NCBI GenBank assembly: GCA_009886115.1
Contig: VFJJ01000094.1
Coordinates: forward strand, 1 to 47,505
Direction: 5' to 3'
Source: Actinomycetota bacterium
Lineage (GTDB): Bacteria > Actinomycetota > Acidimicrobiia > IMCC26256 > VFJJ01
Length of the DNA stretch: 47,505 nt
How positions within the stretch are numbered: position 1 is the first letter of the stretch; every line of letters starts with the position of its first letter. The notes under the pieces were generated by a model. It was given only the letters and a program-made list of their open reading frames with translations, had not been told where the DNA came from and searched no databases. This document shows, in pieces, positions 1 to 7,764 of the stretch. Position numbers and translations under genes: made by a program.

Positions 1-2
1 AG

Positions 3-78
3 TGGAGCCGGAGAGGGGACTCGAACCCCTGACCTGCTCATTACGAGTGAGCTGCTCTACCGACTGAGCTACCCCGGC
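3..78 (-). tRNA. tRNA-Thr (anticodon CGU)
   Basis: Read on the minus strand the sequence folds as a cloverleaf: a 7-bp acceptor stem (78-72 with 13-7, one G-U pair), a D arm, an anticodon stem of five pairs around the loop CTCGTAA (anticodon CGT in DNA, reads ACG), and a T arm with TTCGAGT. The discriminator base is U (position 6) and CCA is encoded at 5-3. Another tRNA-Thr lies at 46911. Fold and anticodon are read directly; no scan program was run. Confidence 0.95.
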
Positions 79-91
79 GAATGGGTTTGCC

Positions 92-97
92 ACTCTA
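92..97 (-). promoter_or_regulatory. putative -10 hexamer for tRNA-Thr(CGU)
   Basis: On the minus strand TAGAGT lies 13 bases upstream of the mature tRNA 5' end, so transcription would begin a few bases ahead of the tRNA. No convincing -35 hexamer is seen at 17-bp spacing; a weak TCGACC occurs at 117-112. Confidence 0.35.
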
Positions 98-155
98 CCC
101 GCGCCGATGAGGGTCGACGCCGAGTTGAGCACGGCTGATCGCTCGTCTTCAGTGG

Positions 156-172
156 TCATGAGTTGACTAGTG
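156..172. promoter_or_regulatory. shared inverted-repeat site upstream of modB
   Basis: GTCA, four variable bases, then TTGACTAGTG. GTCA and TGAC form an inverted repeat with a 5-base spacer. The same 18-base layout, with all fixed bases identical, occurs at 2971-2988 just upstream of modA and I noticed it nowhere else in the window. It ends 13 bases before the modB GTG. Most likely an operator, or a promoter element shared by the two molybdate transcription units. Confidence 0.5.
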
Positions 173-185
173 GCATGCTGGAGGC

Positions 186-1049
186 GTGACCCGTCCGGTG
201 CACGAGGGCCTGGATCCAGGATCGGTCGCCGACCGAGCACCGGGCCGAGCGCGCCGGGAACCCCGACAGGGTACGGCGCCGTGGCCGGTCGTCGTGTTGG
301 CCGGGGCCGCCGTGCTGCTGCTCGCTCTTCCGTTGGTCGGGTTGGTGCAGCGCGCGCCGTGGAGCACCCTCGTCGACGAGTTACGGGCACCGGCTGTGCG
401 GACTGCGTTGCGGCTGTCGCTCGTCTGCTCTGTGACGGCGACGGCGCTGGCCCTGGTTCTCGGCGTGCCGTTGGCGTGGGTGCTGGCGCGCACCGAGTTC
501 CGCGGGCGGCGGCTGTTGCGGGCGCTGGTGACGTTGCCGGTCGTGATCCCTCCCGTGGTGGGCGGGGTCGCTCTACTCCAGGCGTTCGGACGACGCGGAC
601 TGCTCGGCCAGGCGCTCGACGACTGGTTCGGGATCCGCTTGGCGTTCACGACGACCGGAGCAGTGATGGCCGCGACGTTCGTCGCGCTCCCGTTCCTCGT
701 GCTCGCCGTCGAGGGCGCGCTGCGTTCGAGCGACACGCGCTTCGAGGACGCCGCCGCGACCCTGGGGGCCGGACGGCTCACGACGTTCTGGCGCGTGACG
801 CTCCCCATCGTCGCTCCCGGGATCGGGGCGGGTGCGGTGCTCGCCTGGGCCCGGGCGTTGGGGGAGTTCGGCGCCACGATCACCTTCGCCGGCAACTCCG
901 AGGGGCGCACGCAGACGGTTCCCCTTGCGGTGTACCAGGCCCTCGAGAGCGGCGACACCGGTGGGGCCGTGGTGTTGAGCCTGGTGCTGCTGGCGATCTC
1001 GTTCGCCGTCCTGGTGGTGCTGCGCGACCGCTGGCTGGGCCAGCTGTGA
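186..1049 (+). CDS. modB: molybdate ABC transporter permease ModB
   Basis: Integral membrane permease that would pass molybdate from ModA through the cytoplasmic membrane using energy from ModC. About 287 residues, within the family range. The N-terminal ~35 residues are polar, followed by several hydrophobic segments. The ABC-permease EAA loop is recognisable (EDAAATLGAGRLTTFWRVTL), and EFGATITFAGN near the C-terminus is typical of the ModB/CysTW group. The GTG start is preceded by GGAGG at 180-184, close to the start. It overlaps modC by GTGA, so the two are translationally coupled. A sulfate or tungstate permease is possible from this gene alone; modC and modA nearby favour molybdate or tungstate. 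Confidence 0.9.
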   Translation: MTRPVHEGLDPGSVADRAPGRARREPRQGTAPWPVVVLAGAAVLLLALPLVGLVQRAPWSTLVDELRAPAVRTALRLSLVCSVTATALALVLGVPLAWVLARTEFRGRRLLRALVTLPVVIPPVVGGVALLQAFGRRGLLGQALDDWFGIRLAFTTTGAVMAATFVALPFLVLAVEGALRSSDTRFEDAAATLGAGRLTTFWRVTLPIVAPGIGAGAVLAWARALGEFGATITFAGNSEGRTQTVPLAVYQALESGDTGGAVVLSLVLLAISFAVLVVLRDRWLGQL

Positions 1050-2206
1050 CCGACAGCCCCGTGACCGACGAACCCGCGACCGCCACCAGCCCCGTGACCG
1101 ACAGCCCCGTAACCGTGGCCTCCGTCCCCCCCTCCGGCCTCGGGGTGCGCGCCAGGGTCGGCGACGTCAGGGGATCGCTCACGCTGGCCGTCGACCTCGC
1201 AGCGCCGGGCGGCACGCTGGTGGCCGTGCTGGGTCCCAACGGCTCGGGCAAGACCACGCTGTTGCGCTGCCTGGCCGGGCTCCGGGCGATCCGCTCCGGG
1301 TGCGTCGAGATCGACGGGACGGTCGTCGACGATCCCGGGCGAGGCGTGTTCACCCCTCCCGAGCGCCGGTCGGTGGGCTTCGTGTTCCAGGAGCCGCTGT
1401 TGTTCCCGCACCTGTCGGTGCTCGACAACGTCGCGTTCGGGCTGCGCCGGCGCGGGACCCGAACCGGCGACGCTCGCCGACAGGCAGCGGCCTGGCTCGG
1501 GCAGCTCGGAATCGGCGGGCTGGCCACGTCGCGGGCCCGAGAGCTCTCGGGGGGCCAGGCTCAACGGGTGGCGCTGGCCCGAGCCCTGGCCCCCGAGCCC
1601 CGGTTGCTGCTGCTCGACGAGCCGTTCTCGTCGCTCGATGCCGCAGCCCGGCTCGAGATGCGTCGTGCCCTGCGGGGCGCGCTCGACGGGTACACCGGCG
1701 CGACCGTGTTGGTGACCCACGATCCCGTGGAAGCGCTCTCGTTGGCGGATCAGGTCGTGATCCTCGAGGGCGGTGCAGTCATCCAGGCCGACACTCCCTA
1801 CGAGGTCGCTGCGCGGCCCCGATCGACCTGGATCGCGAGTCTGGTCGGCGTCAACCTCTGGCACGGCGTCACCGGGCCCGGCGGCGTCGCGATCGGCCCT
1901 GGATCGCCGACGGTTGTCACAGCCGACAGCGACCGGCTCCCGCCCGGGACCCGGGTGTCGGTCGTGGTCCACCCCCATGCCGTTGCGCTGTACGACGGGC
2001 CGCCGCACGGCACGCCCCGCAACGCTTGGCCGATGACGGTCGTCAGCATCGAGCGTCATGCCAGCCGGGTGCGGGTCGGTCTCGACGGGCCACTGGCCCT
2101 GGTCGCCGAGGTCACGGCCTCGGCCGCCTCGGAGGCCGCGCTGGCCCCCGGGGTCGGGGTCTGGGCCGTCGTCAAGGCCACCGAGGTCGAGATCTTCGAG
2201 GACTGA
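1046..2206 (+). CDS. modC: molybdate ABC transporter ATP-binding protein ModC
   Basis: Cytoplasmic ATPase of the molybdate importer. Walker A GPNGSGKTT, signature LSGGQAQR, Walker B LLLLDEPFSSLD and the switch histidine in VTHDP are all present. The C-terminal ~110 residues after the ATPase domain look like the TOBE/Mop oxyanion-binding extension typical of ModC. The start is uncertain: GTG 1046 overlaps the modB stop and gives 386 residues, but the first ~25 residues are low-complexity repeats of VTDSPVTD and in-frame GTGs at 1061, 1094 and 1115 are alternatives. The ATPase fold itself begins near residue 33. Confidence 0.9.
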   Translation: MTDSPVTDEPATATSPVTDSPVTVASVPPSGLGVRARVGDVRGSLTLAVDLAAPGGTLVAVLGPNGSGKTTLLRCLAGLRAIRSGCVEIDGTVVDDPGRGVFTPPERRSVGFVFQEPLLFPHLSVLDNVAFGLRRRGTRTGDARRQAAAWLGQLGIGGLATSRARELSGGQAQRVALARALAPEPRLLLLDEPFSSLDAAARLEMRRALRGALDGYTGATVLVTHDPVEALSLADQVVILEGGAVIQADTPYEVAARPRSTWIASLVGVNLWHGVTGPGGVAIGPGSPTVVTADSDRLPPGTRVSVVVHPHAVALYDGPPHGTPRNAWPMTVVSIERHASRVRVGLDGPLALVAEVTASAASEAALAPGVGVWAVVKATEVEIFED

Positions 2207-2247
2207 GCGATGACGGGTGACGCGACGATGAGCCGGGAGGGTCGACG

Positions 2248-2814
2248 ATGACGCCGAGACCGAAGACGGAGCCGACGTTGGGCGAGTGGGTCGTCCTCGG
2301 GCTGTTGGCCGACGAGCCCCGCCACGGCTGGGCGTTGGCCCGCGAGCTGGCTCCCGACGGGTCGATCGGGCAGGTGTGGACGCTGTCGCGGCCACTCGTC
2401 TACCGGGCCCTCGACGAGCTGGTCGCCCTGGGCCTCGCCGAAGAGCGCCGGACCGTCGACAGCGACGAGGGTCCTCGGCGCACCATCCACGGGGCGACAC
2501 CCAAGGGGCGCATGGCACTGCGAGCCTGGCTCGACGAGCCCGTCGTCCACCTTCGAGACGTCCGCACCGAGCTGCTCGCGAAGCTGCTGCTCCGCCAACG
2601 CCTGAAGCTCGACGAGCGTGCGTTCCTCGTAGCCCAACGGCGAGCCATCGGTCCCCTCGTGCGCGCCCTCGTCGCTAGCCAGACGGAGGCCACGGGCGGG
2701 CCCGATCTGATCGTCGCCCGATGGCGGGCCGAGGCCGCCGAGACGGCTGTCCGCTTCGTCGACGGTCTCCTCGCCGACATCGCCGCAGCCGATGCCGAGG
2801 GCCGGTCGACGTGA
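2248..2814 (+). CDS. PadR-family transcriptional regulator
   Basis: 188 residues with an N-terminal winged-helix segment typical of PadR (a LLADEPRHGWALARELA-like first helix pair, then a wing with RRTIHGATPKG) and a helical C-terminal half that would form the dimer interface. GGGAGGG about 6 bases before ATG supports this start. It lies 41 bp downstream of modC on the same strand and 181 bp before modA, which makes it a candidate regulator of molybdate uptake through the paired sites at 156-172 and 2971-2988. PadR proteins usually repress and respond to small ligands; the ligand here cannot be read from sequence. The molybdate role is inference from position. Confidence 0.8.
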   Translation: MTPRPKTEPTLGEWVVLGLLADEPRHGWALARELAPDGSIGQVWTLSRPLVYRALDELVALGLAEERRTVDSDEGPRRTIHGATPKGRMALRAWLDEPVVHLRDVRTELLAKLLLRQRLKLDERAFLVAQRRAIGPLVRALVASQTEATGGPDLIVARWRAEAAETAVRFVDGLLADIAAADAEGRST

Positions 2815-2970
2815 AGACCGAGGCCGGAGGCACGGGCCGGACCGGGGGCAAAGGCGAAGGCACGGGCGAGGAACACCCTCGCTGAACGAGGCGCCACCAC
2901 CGGTGCCGAGATCGCCGGATCGAGACTGGACGGGTCGCTCACCCATCGGCGGGCCGACCGGTCGCGGGTA

Positions 2971-2989
2971 GTCACTCCTTGACTAGTGT
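2971..2989. promoter_or_regulatory. shared inverted-repeat site and -10 hexamer of modA
   Basis: GTCA-N4-TTGACTAGTG (2971-2988), the second copy of the site at 156. It overlaps TAGTGT (2984-2989), a TANNNT -10 hexamer that ends 6 bases before the modA ATG. modA therefore probably has a leaderless transcript, and a protein bound to the inverted repeat would cover the promoter. No canonical Shine-Dalgarno is needed, though GGGAG lies at 2991-2995. Confidence 0.5.
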
Positions 2990-2995
2990 CGGGAG

Positions 2996-3856
2996 ATGCC
3001 GCGTTCTCGATCGCCAGGAGCCACCCGGCCGAACCCCCGCCGTCGCCGGCCGAGGCTCGGGCTGGGGCTGGGGGTCGCGCTCGTCGTCGCCATGGCGCCC
3101 ATCCTCGCGGCGTGCTCGTCCGACGACGACACCGACTCGACCGCGACCGGCGCGGGCGCCACCGGCACGGCCTTGGAGGGCACGCTCTCGGTGTATGCCG
3201 CGTCGTCGCTCACCGACGTGCTCACGTCGCTGTCGGCTGGCTTCGAGGAGCTCCACCCCGCCACCACCGTCGAGCTCACGTTCAACGGGTCGTCGGCGTT
3301 GGTGACCCAGATCTCCGAGGGGGCACCGGCTGACGTGCTCGCCACCGCCGACACCGAGTCGATGACCCGAGCCGTCGATGCCGGCCTGGTCACCGGACCG
3401 GCGACGATCTTCGCGGGGAACCGCCTCAGCATGGTCGTCGGCACCGGAAACCCCTTGGGGATCATCGACCTCGCCGACTTGGCCCGCGATGACGTCGTGA
3501 CGGTGCTGTGCGCAAGCGACGTCCCCTGTGGCCGCTACGCCGAGGCTGCGCTCGCCAACGCCGGGGTCACCGTCGAGGCCCGCTCACGCGAGCTCAACGT
3601 CAAGGCGGTGGTGTCGCGGGTGTCGCTCGGGGAGGCCGACGCGGGAATCGTCTACGTGACCGACGTCATCGCCGACGACAACGTCGAAGGCGTTGCCATC
3701 ACCGATGCCCACAACGTCGAGGCCGAGTATCCCGTCGCCGTGCGCAGCGACAGCTCGCAGACGGCGCTCGCCTCGGCGTTCGTCGACTTCCTGCTCTCCG
3801 CCCAGGGCCAGGCCGAGCTGACGACCGCCGGCTTCCTCGGCGTGTCGCAACCCTGA
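2996..3856 (+). CDS. modA: molybdate-binding lipoprotein ModA
   Basis: Extracytoplasmic solute-binding protein that would deliver molybdate to ModBC. The N-terminus has an arginine-rich stretch, a hydrophobic core and the lipobox LAAC, so it should be anchored to the outer face of the membrane by a diacylglyceryl cysteine near residue 37. The mature part shows the ModA pattern: SVYAASSLTDVL near its start, then NGSSALVTQISEGAPADV and later GEADAGIVYVTDV, the oxyanion-binding regions. 286 residues fits. It is separated from modBC by the PadR gene but shares the upstream site with modB. WtpA-like tungstate specificity is not excluded. Confidence 0.93.
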   Translation: MPRSRSPGATRPNPRRRRPRLGLGLGVALVVAMAPILAACSSDDDTDSTATGAGATGTALEGTLSVYAASSLTDVLTSLSAGFEELHPATTVELTFNGSSALVTQISEGAPADVLATADTESMTRAVDAGLVTGPATIFAGNRLSMVVGTGNPLGIIDLADLARDDVVTVLCASDVPCGRYAEAALANAGVTVEARSRELNVKAVVSRVSLGEADAGIVYVTDVIADDNVEGVAITDAHNVEAEYPVAVRSDSSQTALASAFVDFLLSAQGQAELTTAGFLGVSQP

Positions 3857-3894
3857 CCCAACCCCGACCCGACCCGACCCGACCAGCCCGAAAC

Positions 3895-3933
3895 CTGCGC
3901 GGAAATGCTCACGGGGTGAGCATTTCCGCGCAG
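3895..3933. terminator. bidirectional terminator-like perfect hairpin
   Basis: Two 18-base arms (3895-3912 and 3916-3933) are exact reverse complements with a GGG loop. It lies between the convergent ends of modA (3856) and the acyl-CoA dehydrogenase (3953). Weaker outer pairing exists between 3853-3865 and about 3944-3956, with a GACCC pentamer run at 3867-3883 between. No U-tract follows on either strand, so a terminator role is inferred from position. It could also be a dispersed repeat. Confidence 0.6.
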
Positions 3934-3952
3934 ATTTGGAGTTGGGGGTGGG

Positions 3953-5185
3953 TCAGCTGCGGGGGATGTCGCGCCAGGGTCGATCGCGATCGGCTGTGGG
4001 CTCGCGAGGAAGGCCCAGGGCCCTCTCGGCCAGGTTGTTGCGCTGCACCTCGTTGGTGCCACCGCCGATGGAGACCCCGTAGCGGCTCAACAGCTCCGAC
4101 TGGATCCACGCGCCGCGCTCATCGCTCGAGATCAGCCCGGCCGGGCCCGCAATAGCCATGGCCAGGTTGCCCGACAGCACCCGGTTCCCCGCCACCGCCA
4201 ACTTGAGGATCGACGGATCGACCGGGGGTGTCTCCCGGCGGCGCACCGCGGCCATGATGCGCTCGCTCATCATCGCCAGCACCCGTTCGTGGCAATGGAG
4301 CCGGGCCAGATCCTGACGGGTCACCGGATCGCCGTCGACGCCGTAGAGCCGGGCCAGCATCATCAACCGCTCACTGGTCGAACCGCCACCGCTACCGCCG
4401 ATGAACGCCGACTCGTTCGACATCACCGTGCGCGCCGGCACCCATCCTTCGTCGATCTGACCGAGCACCCGAGACACGGGGACGCGGACCTCGCTGAGGA
4501 AGACCTCGTTGAAGTGCGACGCCCCGGTTGCCTGGACGAGCGGTCGCACCTCGATCCCGGGGCTGTCCATGTCGACGAGCAGGAACGTGATCCCGTGGTG
4601 CTTGGGCATGTCGGGGTTGGTGCGCACGAGCAGCATCCCCCGATCGCAGAACTGGGCGGCCGAGTTCCAGACCTTCTGCCCGGTGACCACGAACTCGTCA
4701 CCGTCGCGTTCGGCCTTACATGCCAGGCCAGCCAGGTCGGAGCCCGAGCCGGGCTCGCTGAAGAGCTGGCACCATGCGTCGTCGCCCGACAACAACCTCG
4801 GGACGTACTCCTGCTGCTGGGCTTCGGTGCCGTGGCGCATGAGCGTCGGCCCGAGCATCGCCAGCGTGGCGGCGATGAACCCCGACGACGCGTCGAAGTG
4901 ATCGGCTTCCTCGCGGTAGATGGACTCGTGCCACGAGGTTCCGCCACGGCCCCCGAGCTCCCGGGGATAGGTGAGCCCGGCGAAGCGGTGGTCGAACAGC
5001 GTCCGCTGCCACGACCGCCCGAGCTCGAAGTGTCGGCGGCCCTCCTCCTCGCTGGTGTGGAAGTTCACGGCCCACGGGCTCGATTCCCGCTTCGCCGCCG
5101 CGTTGGCTTCGAGGAACGCCCGCGCCTCGGCCCGGAACGCGGCCTGCTCCTCGGTGTCGACGGGATGCTCGTGAGCGACGACCAC
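3953..5185 (-). CDS. acyl-CoA dehydrogenase family protein
   Basis: Flavoprotein that would desaturate a CoA thioester at the alpha-beta position and pass electrons to ETF. The middle domain contains QLFSEPGSGSDLAGL and GQKVWNSAAQFCDRG, the classic FAD/substrate region, and the C-terminal helical domain ends with GVSIGGGTNEVQRNNLAERALG. About 410 residues, normal for FadE-type enzymes. The GTG start at 5185 is chosen because AGGAG lies about 9 bases upstream and the region before it does not resemble the family. A short-chain dehydrogenase gene lies just upstream on the same strand, suggesting a small acyl-CoA or steroid/terpenoid degradation operon. The exact substrate is unknown. Confidence 0.88.
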   Translation of the reverse strand: MVVAHEHPVDTEEQAAFRAEARAFLEANAAAKRESSPWAVNFHTSEEEGRRHFELGRSWQRTLFDHRFAGLTYPRELGGRGGTSWHESIYREEADHFDASSGFIAATLAMLGPTLMRHGTEAQQQEYVPRLLSGDDAWCQLFSEPGSGSDLAGLACKAERDGDEFVVTGQKVWNSAAQFCDRGMLLVRTNPDMPKHHGITFLLVDMDSPGIEVRPLVQATGASHFNEVFLSEVRVPVSRVLGQIDEGWVPARTVMSNESAFIGGSGGGSTSERLMMLARLYGVDGDPVTRQDLARLHCHERVLAMMSERIMAAVRRRETPPVDPSILKLAVAGNRVLSGNLAMAIAGPAGLISSDERGAWIQSELLSRYGVSIGGGTNEVQRNNLAERALGLPREPTADRDRPWRDIPRS

Positions 5186-5230
5186 GGTTGACGTCTCCTG
5201 GGGGGCTGGGCTTGCCGGCGGGCGCGAGGC

Positions 5231-5258
5231 TCGCAGGATCTCGCAGGATCTCGCAGGA
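5231..5258. repeat. 10-bp tandem repeat, 2.8 copies
   Basis: TCGCAGGATC is repeated head to tail at 5231-5240, 5241-5250 and 5251-5258 (partial) in the 83-bp gap between the dehydrogenase genes. It supplies several purine-rich stretches on the plus strand but the flanking genes are on the minus strand. No function is evident. Confidence 0.7.
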
Positions 5259-5268
5259 AGCGGGGCTC

Positions 5269-6048
5269 TCAGTATGCAGTGAGACCGCCGTCGGCATGGA
5301 ACACCGTGCCGGTGACCAGTCTCGACTCGTCGGACGCCAGGAACGCCACGATGCCCGCGAGCTCCTCGGGCGTGCCGAGCGCGAACGGATGGTCGTCGAA
5401 ACCCATGGCGCTCGCTGCCTCGTTGCGACCGTCGGGCCCGGTGCGCTCGGCGACCAGAGCCTTGACCCGATCGGTGAGGACGGTCCCGGGCACGATCGCG
5501 TTGGCCCGGATGCCGTCGCGCCAGTAGTGCCCGGCGATCGACCGGGTGAACGCGATCACGCCTCCCTTGGCCGCCGAGTACAGGTGCATGGGCAGACTCC
5601 CGAGGACGGCGCCGATCGAAGCGATGGTGATGATCGAGCCGCCACCCGTGGCGGCCATCAGGGGGATGGTCGCCCTGACCGTCAGAATCGTTCCCAGGAG
5701 GTTCCGCTCGATCGTGGGGGCCCACAGCGCAAGGTCGACATCGGTCACCGGAGCGTCGCCCGGAAGCGAGCCCCCTGCGCACGCGAACACGACGTCGAGA
5801 CGGCCGTAGCTCTCGAGCGTGATGTCGACGGCCCGGGCCAACGCGTCGACGGATGCCGCGTCGGCGACCACCCCGACAGCCTGCGCACCGGTGCCCCTGA
5901 TGGTGGCGGCCGTCGTCTCGCCCGAGGCCGGGTCGATGTCGACGACCACCACGTGTGCGCCCTCGGCAGCGAAACGCGACGCACTGGCTCGCCCGATCCC
6001 CGATCCGGCGCCGGTGACGAGCGCCACCTTGCCGTCCAGACGCCCCAT
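5269..6048 (-). CDS. short-chain dehydrogenase/reductase (SDR)
   Basis: NAD(P)-dependent oxidoreductase of the classical SDR type, 259 residues. The cofactor motif TGAGSGIG lies at about residues 12-19, an acidic residue after the second strand (VVVVDID) points to NAD preference, the usual NNAG is replaced by CAGG, and the catalytic YSAAK follows an SIGA serine region. The C-terminus ends VTGTVFHADGGLTAY as in many 3-oxoacyl-type SDRs. ATG 6048 has GAGGGGG just upstream. It probably forms an operon with the acyl-CoA dehydrogenase downstream. The substrate cannot be deduced. Confidence 0.9.
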   Translation of the reverse strand: MGRLDGKVALVTGAGSGIGRASASRFAAEGAHVVVVDIDPASGETTAATIRGTGAQAVGVVADAASVDALARAVDITLESYGRLDVVFACAGGSLPGDAPVTDVDLALWAPTIERNLLGTILTVRATIPLMAATGGGSIITIASIGAVLGSLPMHLYSAAKGGVIAFTRSIAGHYWRDGIRANAIVPGTVLTDRVKALVAERTGPDGRNEAASAMGFDDHPFALGTPEELAGIVAFLASDESRLVTGTVFHADGGLTAY

Positions 6049-6151
6049 GGATCCCCCTCGTGGCCAGGCGCGGAACCCGGGTCGATCGGAGACGTCGGAC
6101 GAGAGCCCGCCGTCACCGACGAAGCCTGGCACGAACCGGTAAGGTCCCACC

Positions 6152-6607
6152 ATGAGCGACAAGATCCGCGAGGTGTCGGTGAGCCGGCAGATCGCCGCAC
6201 CGGCCGAGACGATCTTCAACATCTTGGCAAGTCCCAAGCGCCATCCCGACTTCGACGGCTCGGGCACCGTCAAGCAGTCGACGTTCGGCCCCGACCGTCT
6301 GGCCCTGGGCGAGAAGTTCGGTATGAAGATGCGCATCGGCCTGCCGTACCGGATCGGCAACACCGTGGTGGAGTTCGAAGAGGGGCGTCGCATCGCCTGG
6401 GCGCACTTCGGCAAGCACCGCTGGCGGTACGTCCTCGAGCCGACCGACGGCGCCACCGTGGTGACCGAGACCTTCGACTGGTCGGGTGCCCGGTCGCCGA
6501 GGTTCATCGAGCTCATGGGGTACCCGAAGAAGCACCCCGCGGCCATGGAGAAGAGCCTGGAGCGTCTCGAGGCTCTCGTCACCGGCTCGGGTTCCGGCGC
6601 CGGCTGA
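6152..6607 (+). CDS. SRPBCC-family protein (polyketide cyclase/dehydrase-like)
   Basis: 151 residues. The start SVSRQIAAPAETIFNILAS is the typical first strand and helix of the SRPBCC/START-like hydrophobic-cavity fold, and the C-terminal helix contains HPAAMEKSLERLEALV. Such proteins bind hydrophobic ligands or act as cyclases or aromatase helpers; the ligand here is unknown. A TAAGGT hexamer at 6140-6145 ends 6 bases before the ATG, indicating a leaderless transcript divergent from the SDR gene. The acyltransferase gene follows after 26 bp on the same strand. Confidence 0.8.
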   Translation: MSDKIREVSVSRQIAAPAETIFNILASPKRHPDFDGSGTVKQSTFGPDRLALGEKFGMKMRIGLPYRIGNTVVEFEEGRRIAWAHFGKHRWRYVLEPTDGATVVTETFDWSGARSPRFIELMGYPKKHPAAMEKSLERLEALVTGSGSGAG

Positions 6608-6633
6608 CGCGTCGAGTCGATCGCACCAGTCTC

Positions 6634-7680
6634 GTGACCTCCGCCTCCACCGGCTCGCGCTCGCAGGGCCGGCGCGCGGTCTCGGTGCCGGGGCTCGGCG
6701 TGCTGGCGGTCGGGCTCGTGGTCACTGCGCCCGTGTGGATTCCCGTGACCCTGCTCGTCGACCTCGTCACCGCCCCTCGGCGTCTTCCCCGCCTCCGGAT
6801 GATGGCGTTCGCTGTCATGTGGGCCTGGATCGAGCTCGCCGGTGTCGCCGTGGCCGGGCTGCTCTGGGCGACCGGTCGCAGCACACGCCTGCGACCCCAC
6901 GTCCGGCTCCAGCACTGGTGGGCCCGTCGGGTCAGTCGAGCGTTGGAGCAGACCGTCGGCCTCCGCGTCGTGGTCGATCATCCCGAGCTCCTGCATCCCG
7001 GCCCCATCGTGGTGCTGGCCCGGCACGCCAGCCTCGCCGACTCGCTGGTGTCGGCGCGGCTCCTGCTCGACGAGGGGTTCGTGCCCCGCTACGTGCTCAA
7101 GCGCGAGCTGGCTCTCGACCCCTGCCTCGACATCGTGGGCCATCGTCTCCCGAACCACTTCCTCGATCGATCGGCAAGCGACAGCGGGCCCGAGCTGGCG
7201 GCGCTCACGGCGCTGGCGACCGGGATGGGGCCCGAGGACGCAACGGTGATCTTCCCCGAAGGAACTCGAGCCAACGACGCCAAGCGGGCCCGGGGGCTCG
7301 CCCGAATCGCCGAACGCGATCCCGCCCGGGCCGAGCGCCTCAGCGCCCTTCGACGGCTGATGCCCGTCCGGCTCGCCGGTACCCGGGCCATCCTCGCCGG
7401 CGCCCCCACCGCCGACGTCGTCATGCTCGGGCACGTCGGTTTCGAGGGCCTCGACAGCTTCGGCGGTGCGCTGCGGCGGGTGCCGCTTCGTCACCCCGTG
7501 GAGGTGACCGTCCGCCGAATCTCACGGGAGCAGGTCCCGTCCGACCCGGACGCGCTCGTCGGGTGGCTCGACGGCCACTGGCTGGATCTCGACACCTGGG
7601 TCGACGCTCGACTCGGGCACCGCGCGTCAGCGACGGGATCGGCAGCGTCCGGATCGTCCCCGACGGGATCGCGACGCTGA
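6634..7680 (+). CDS. PlsC-like lysophospholipid acyltransferase
   Basis: Membrane-associated acyltransferase of the 1-acylglycerol-3-phosphate O-acyltransferase family. The catalytic HX4D box is seen as HASLADS and the glycerophosphate-binding motif as FPEGTR, in the correct order. Two hydrophobic segments in the first ~80 residues (LAVGLVVTAPVWIPVTLLV and MWAWIELAGVAVAGLLWA) would anchor it. GTG 6634 is the only start that keeps these segments; it gives 348 residues, longer than the minimal PlsC (about 240) but normal for the N-terminally extended subgroup. The last ~20 residues are Ser/Gly-rich. Substrate preference is not known. Confidence 0.85.
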   Translation: MTSASTGSRSQGRRAVSVPGLGVLAVGLVVTAPVWIPVTLLVDLVTAPRRLPRLRMMAFAVMWAWIELAGVAVAGLLWATGRSTRLRPHVRLQHWWARRVSRALEQTVGLRVVVDHPELLHPGPIVVLARHASLADSLVSARLLLDEGFVPRYVLKRELALDPCLDIVGHRLPNHFLDRSASDSGPELAALTALATGMGPEDATVIFPEGTRANDAKRARGLARIAERDPARAERLSALRRLMPVRLAGTRAILAGAPTADVVMLGHVGFEGLDSFGGALRRVPLRHPVEVTVRRISREQVPSDPDALVGWLDGHWLDLDTWVDARLGHRASATGSAASGSSPTGSRR

Positions 7681-7764
7681 GGGACACGGGCGGCCGATGG
7701 GCGCGCACGGGATCCGTGGGACCAGAATGACCACGACGGCCGTTTCCTCCACTACGGAGCGCGG

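Noticed and set aside
167-2518. 783-codon open frame on the minus strand opposite modBC
   Set aside because: Composition is Arg/Gly/Pro-rich with no family motif; it is antisense to two clearly recognised genes and typical of GC-rich shadow frames.
2815-2995. Molybdenum-cofactor riboswitch upstream of modA
   Set aside because: The predicted leaderless start leaves no 5' leader for a riboswitch, and no suitable conserved fold was seen.
6049-7494. Long upstream open extension of the SDR frame on the minus strand
   Set aside because: The SDR fold begins at ATG 6048 with a ribosome-binding site; the extension is antisense to the SRPBCC and acyltransferase genes and lacks motifs.
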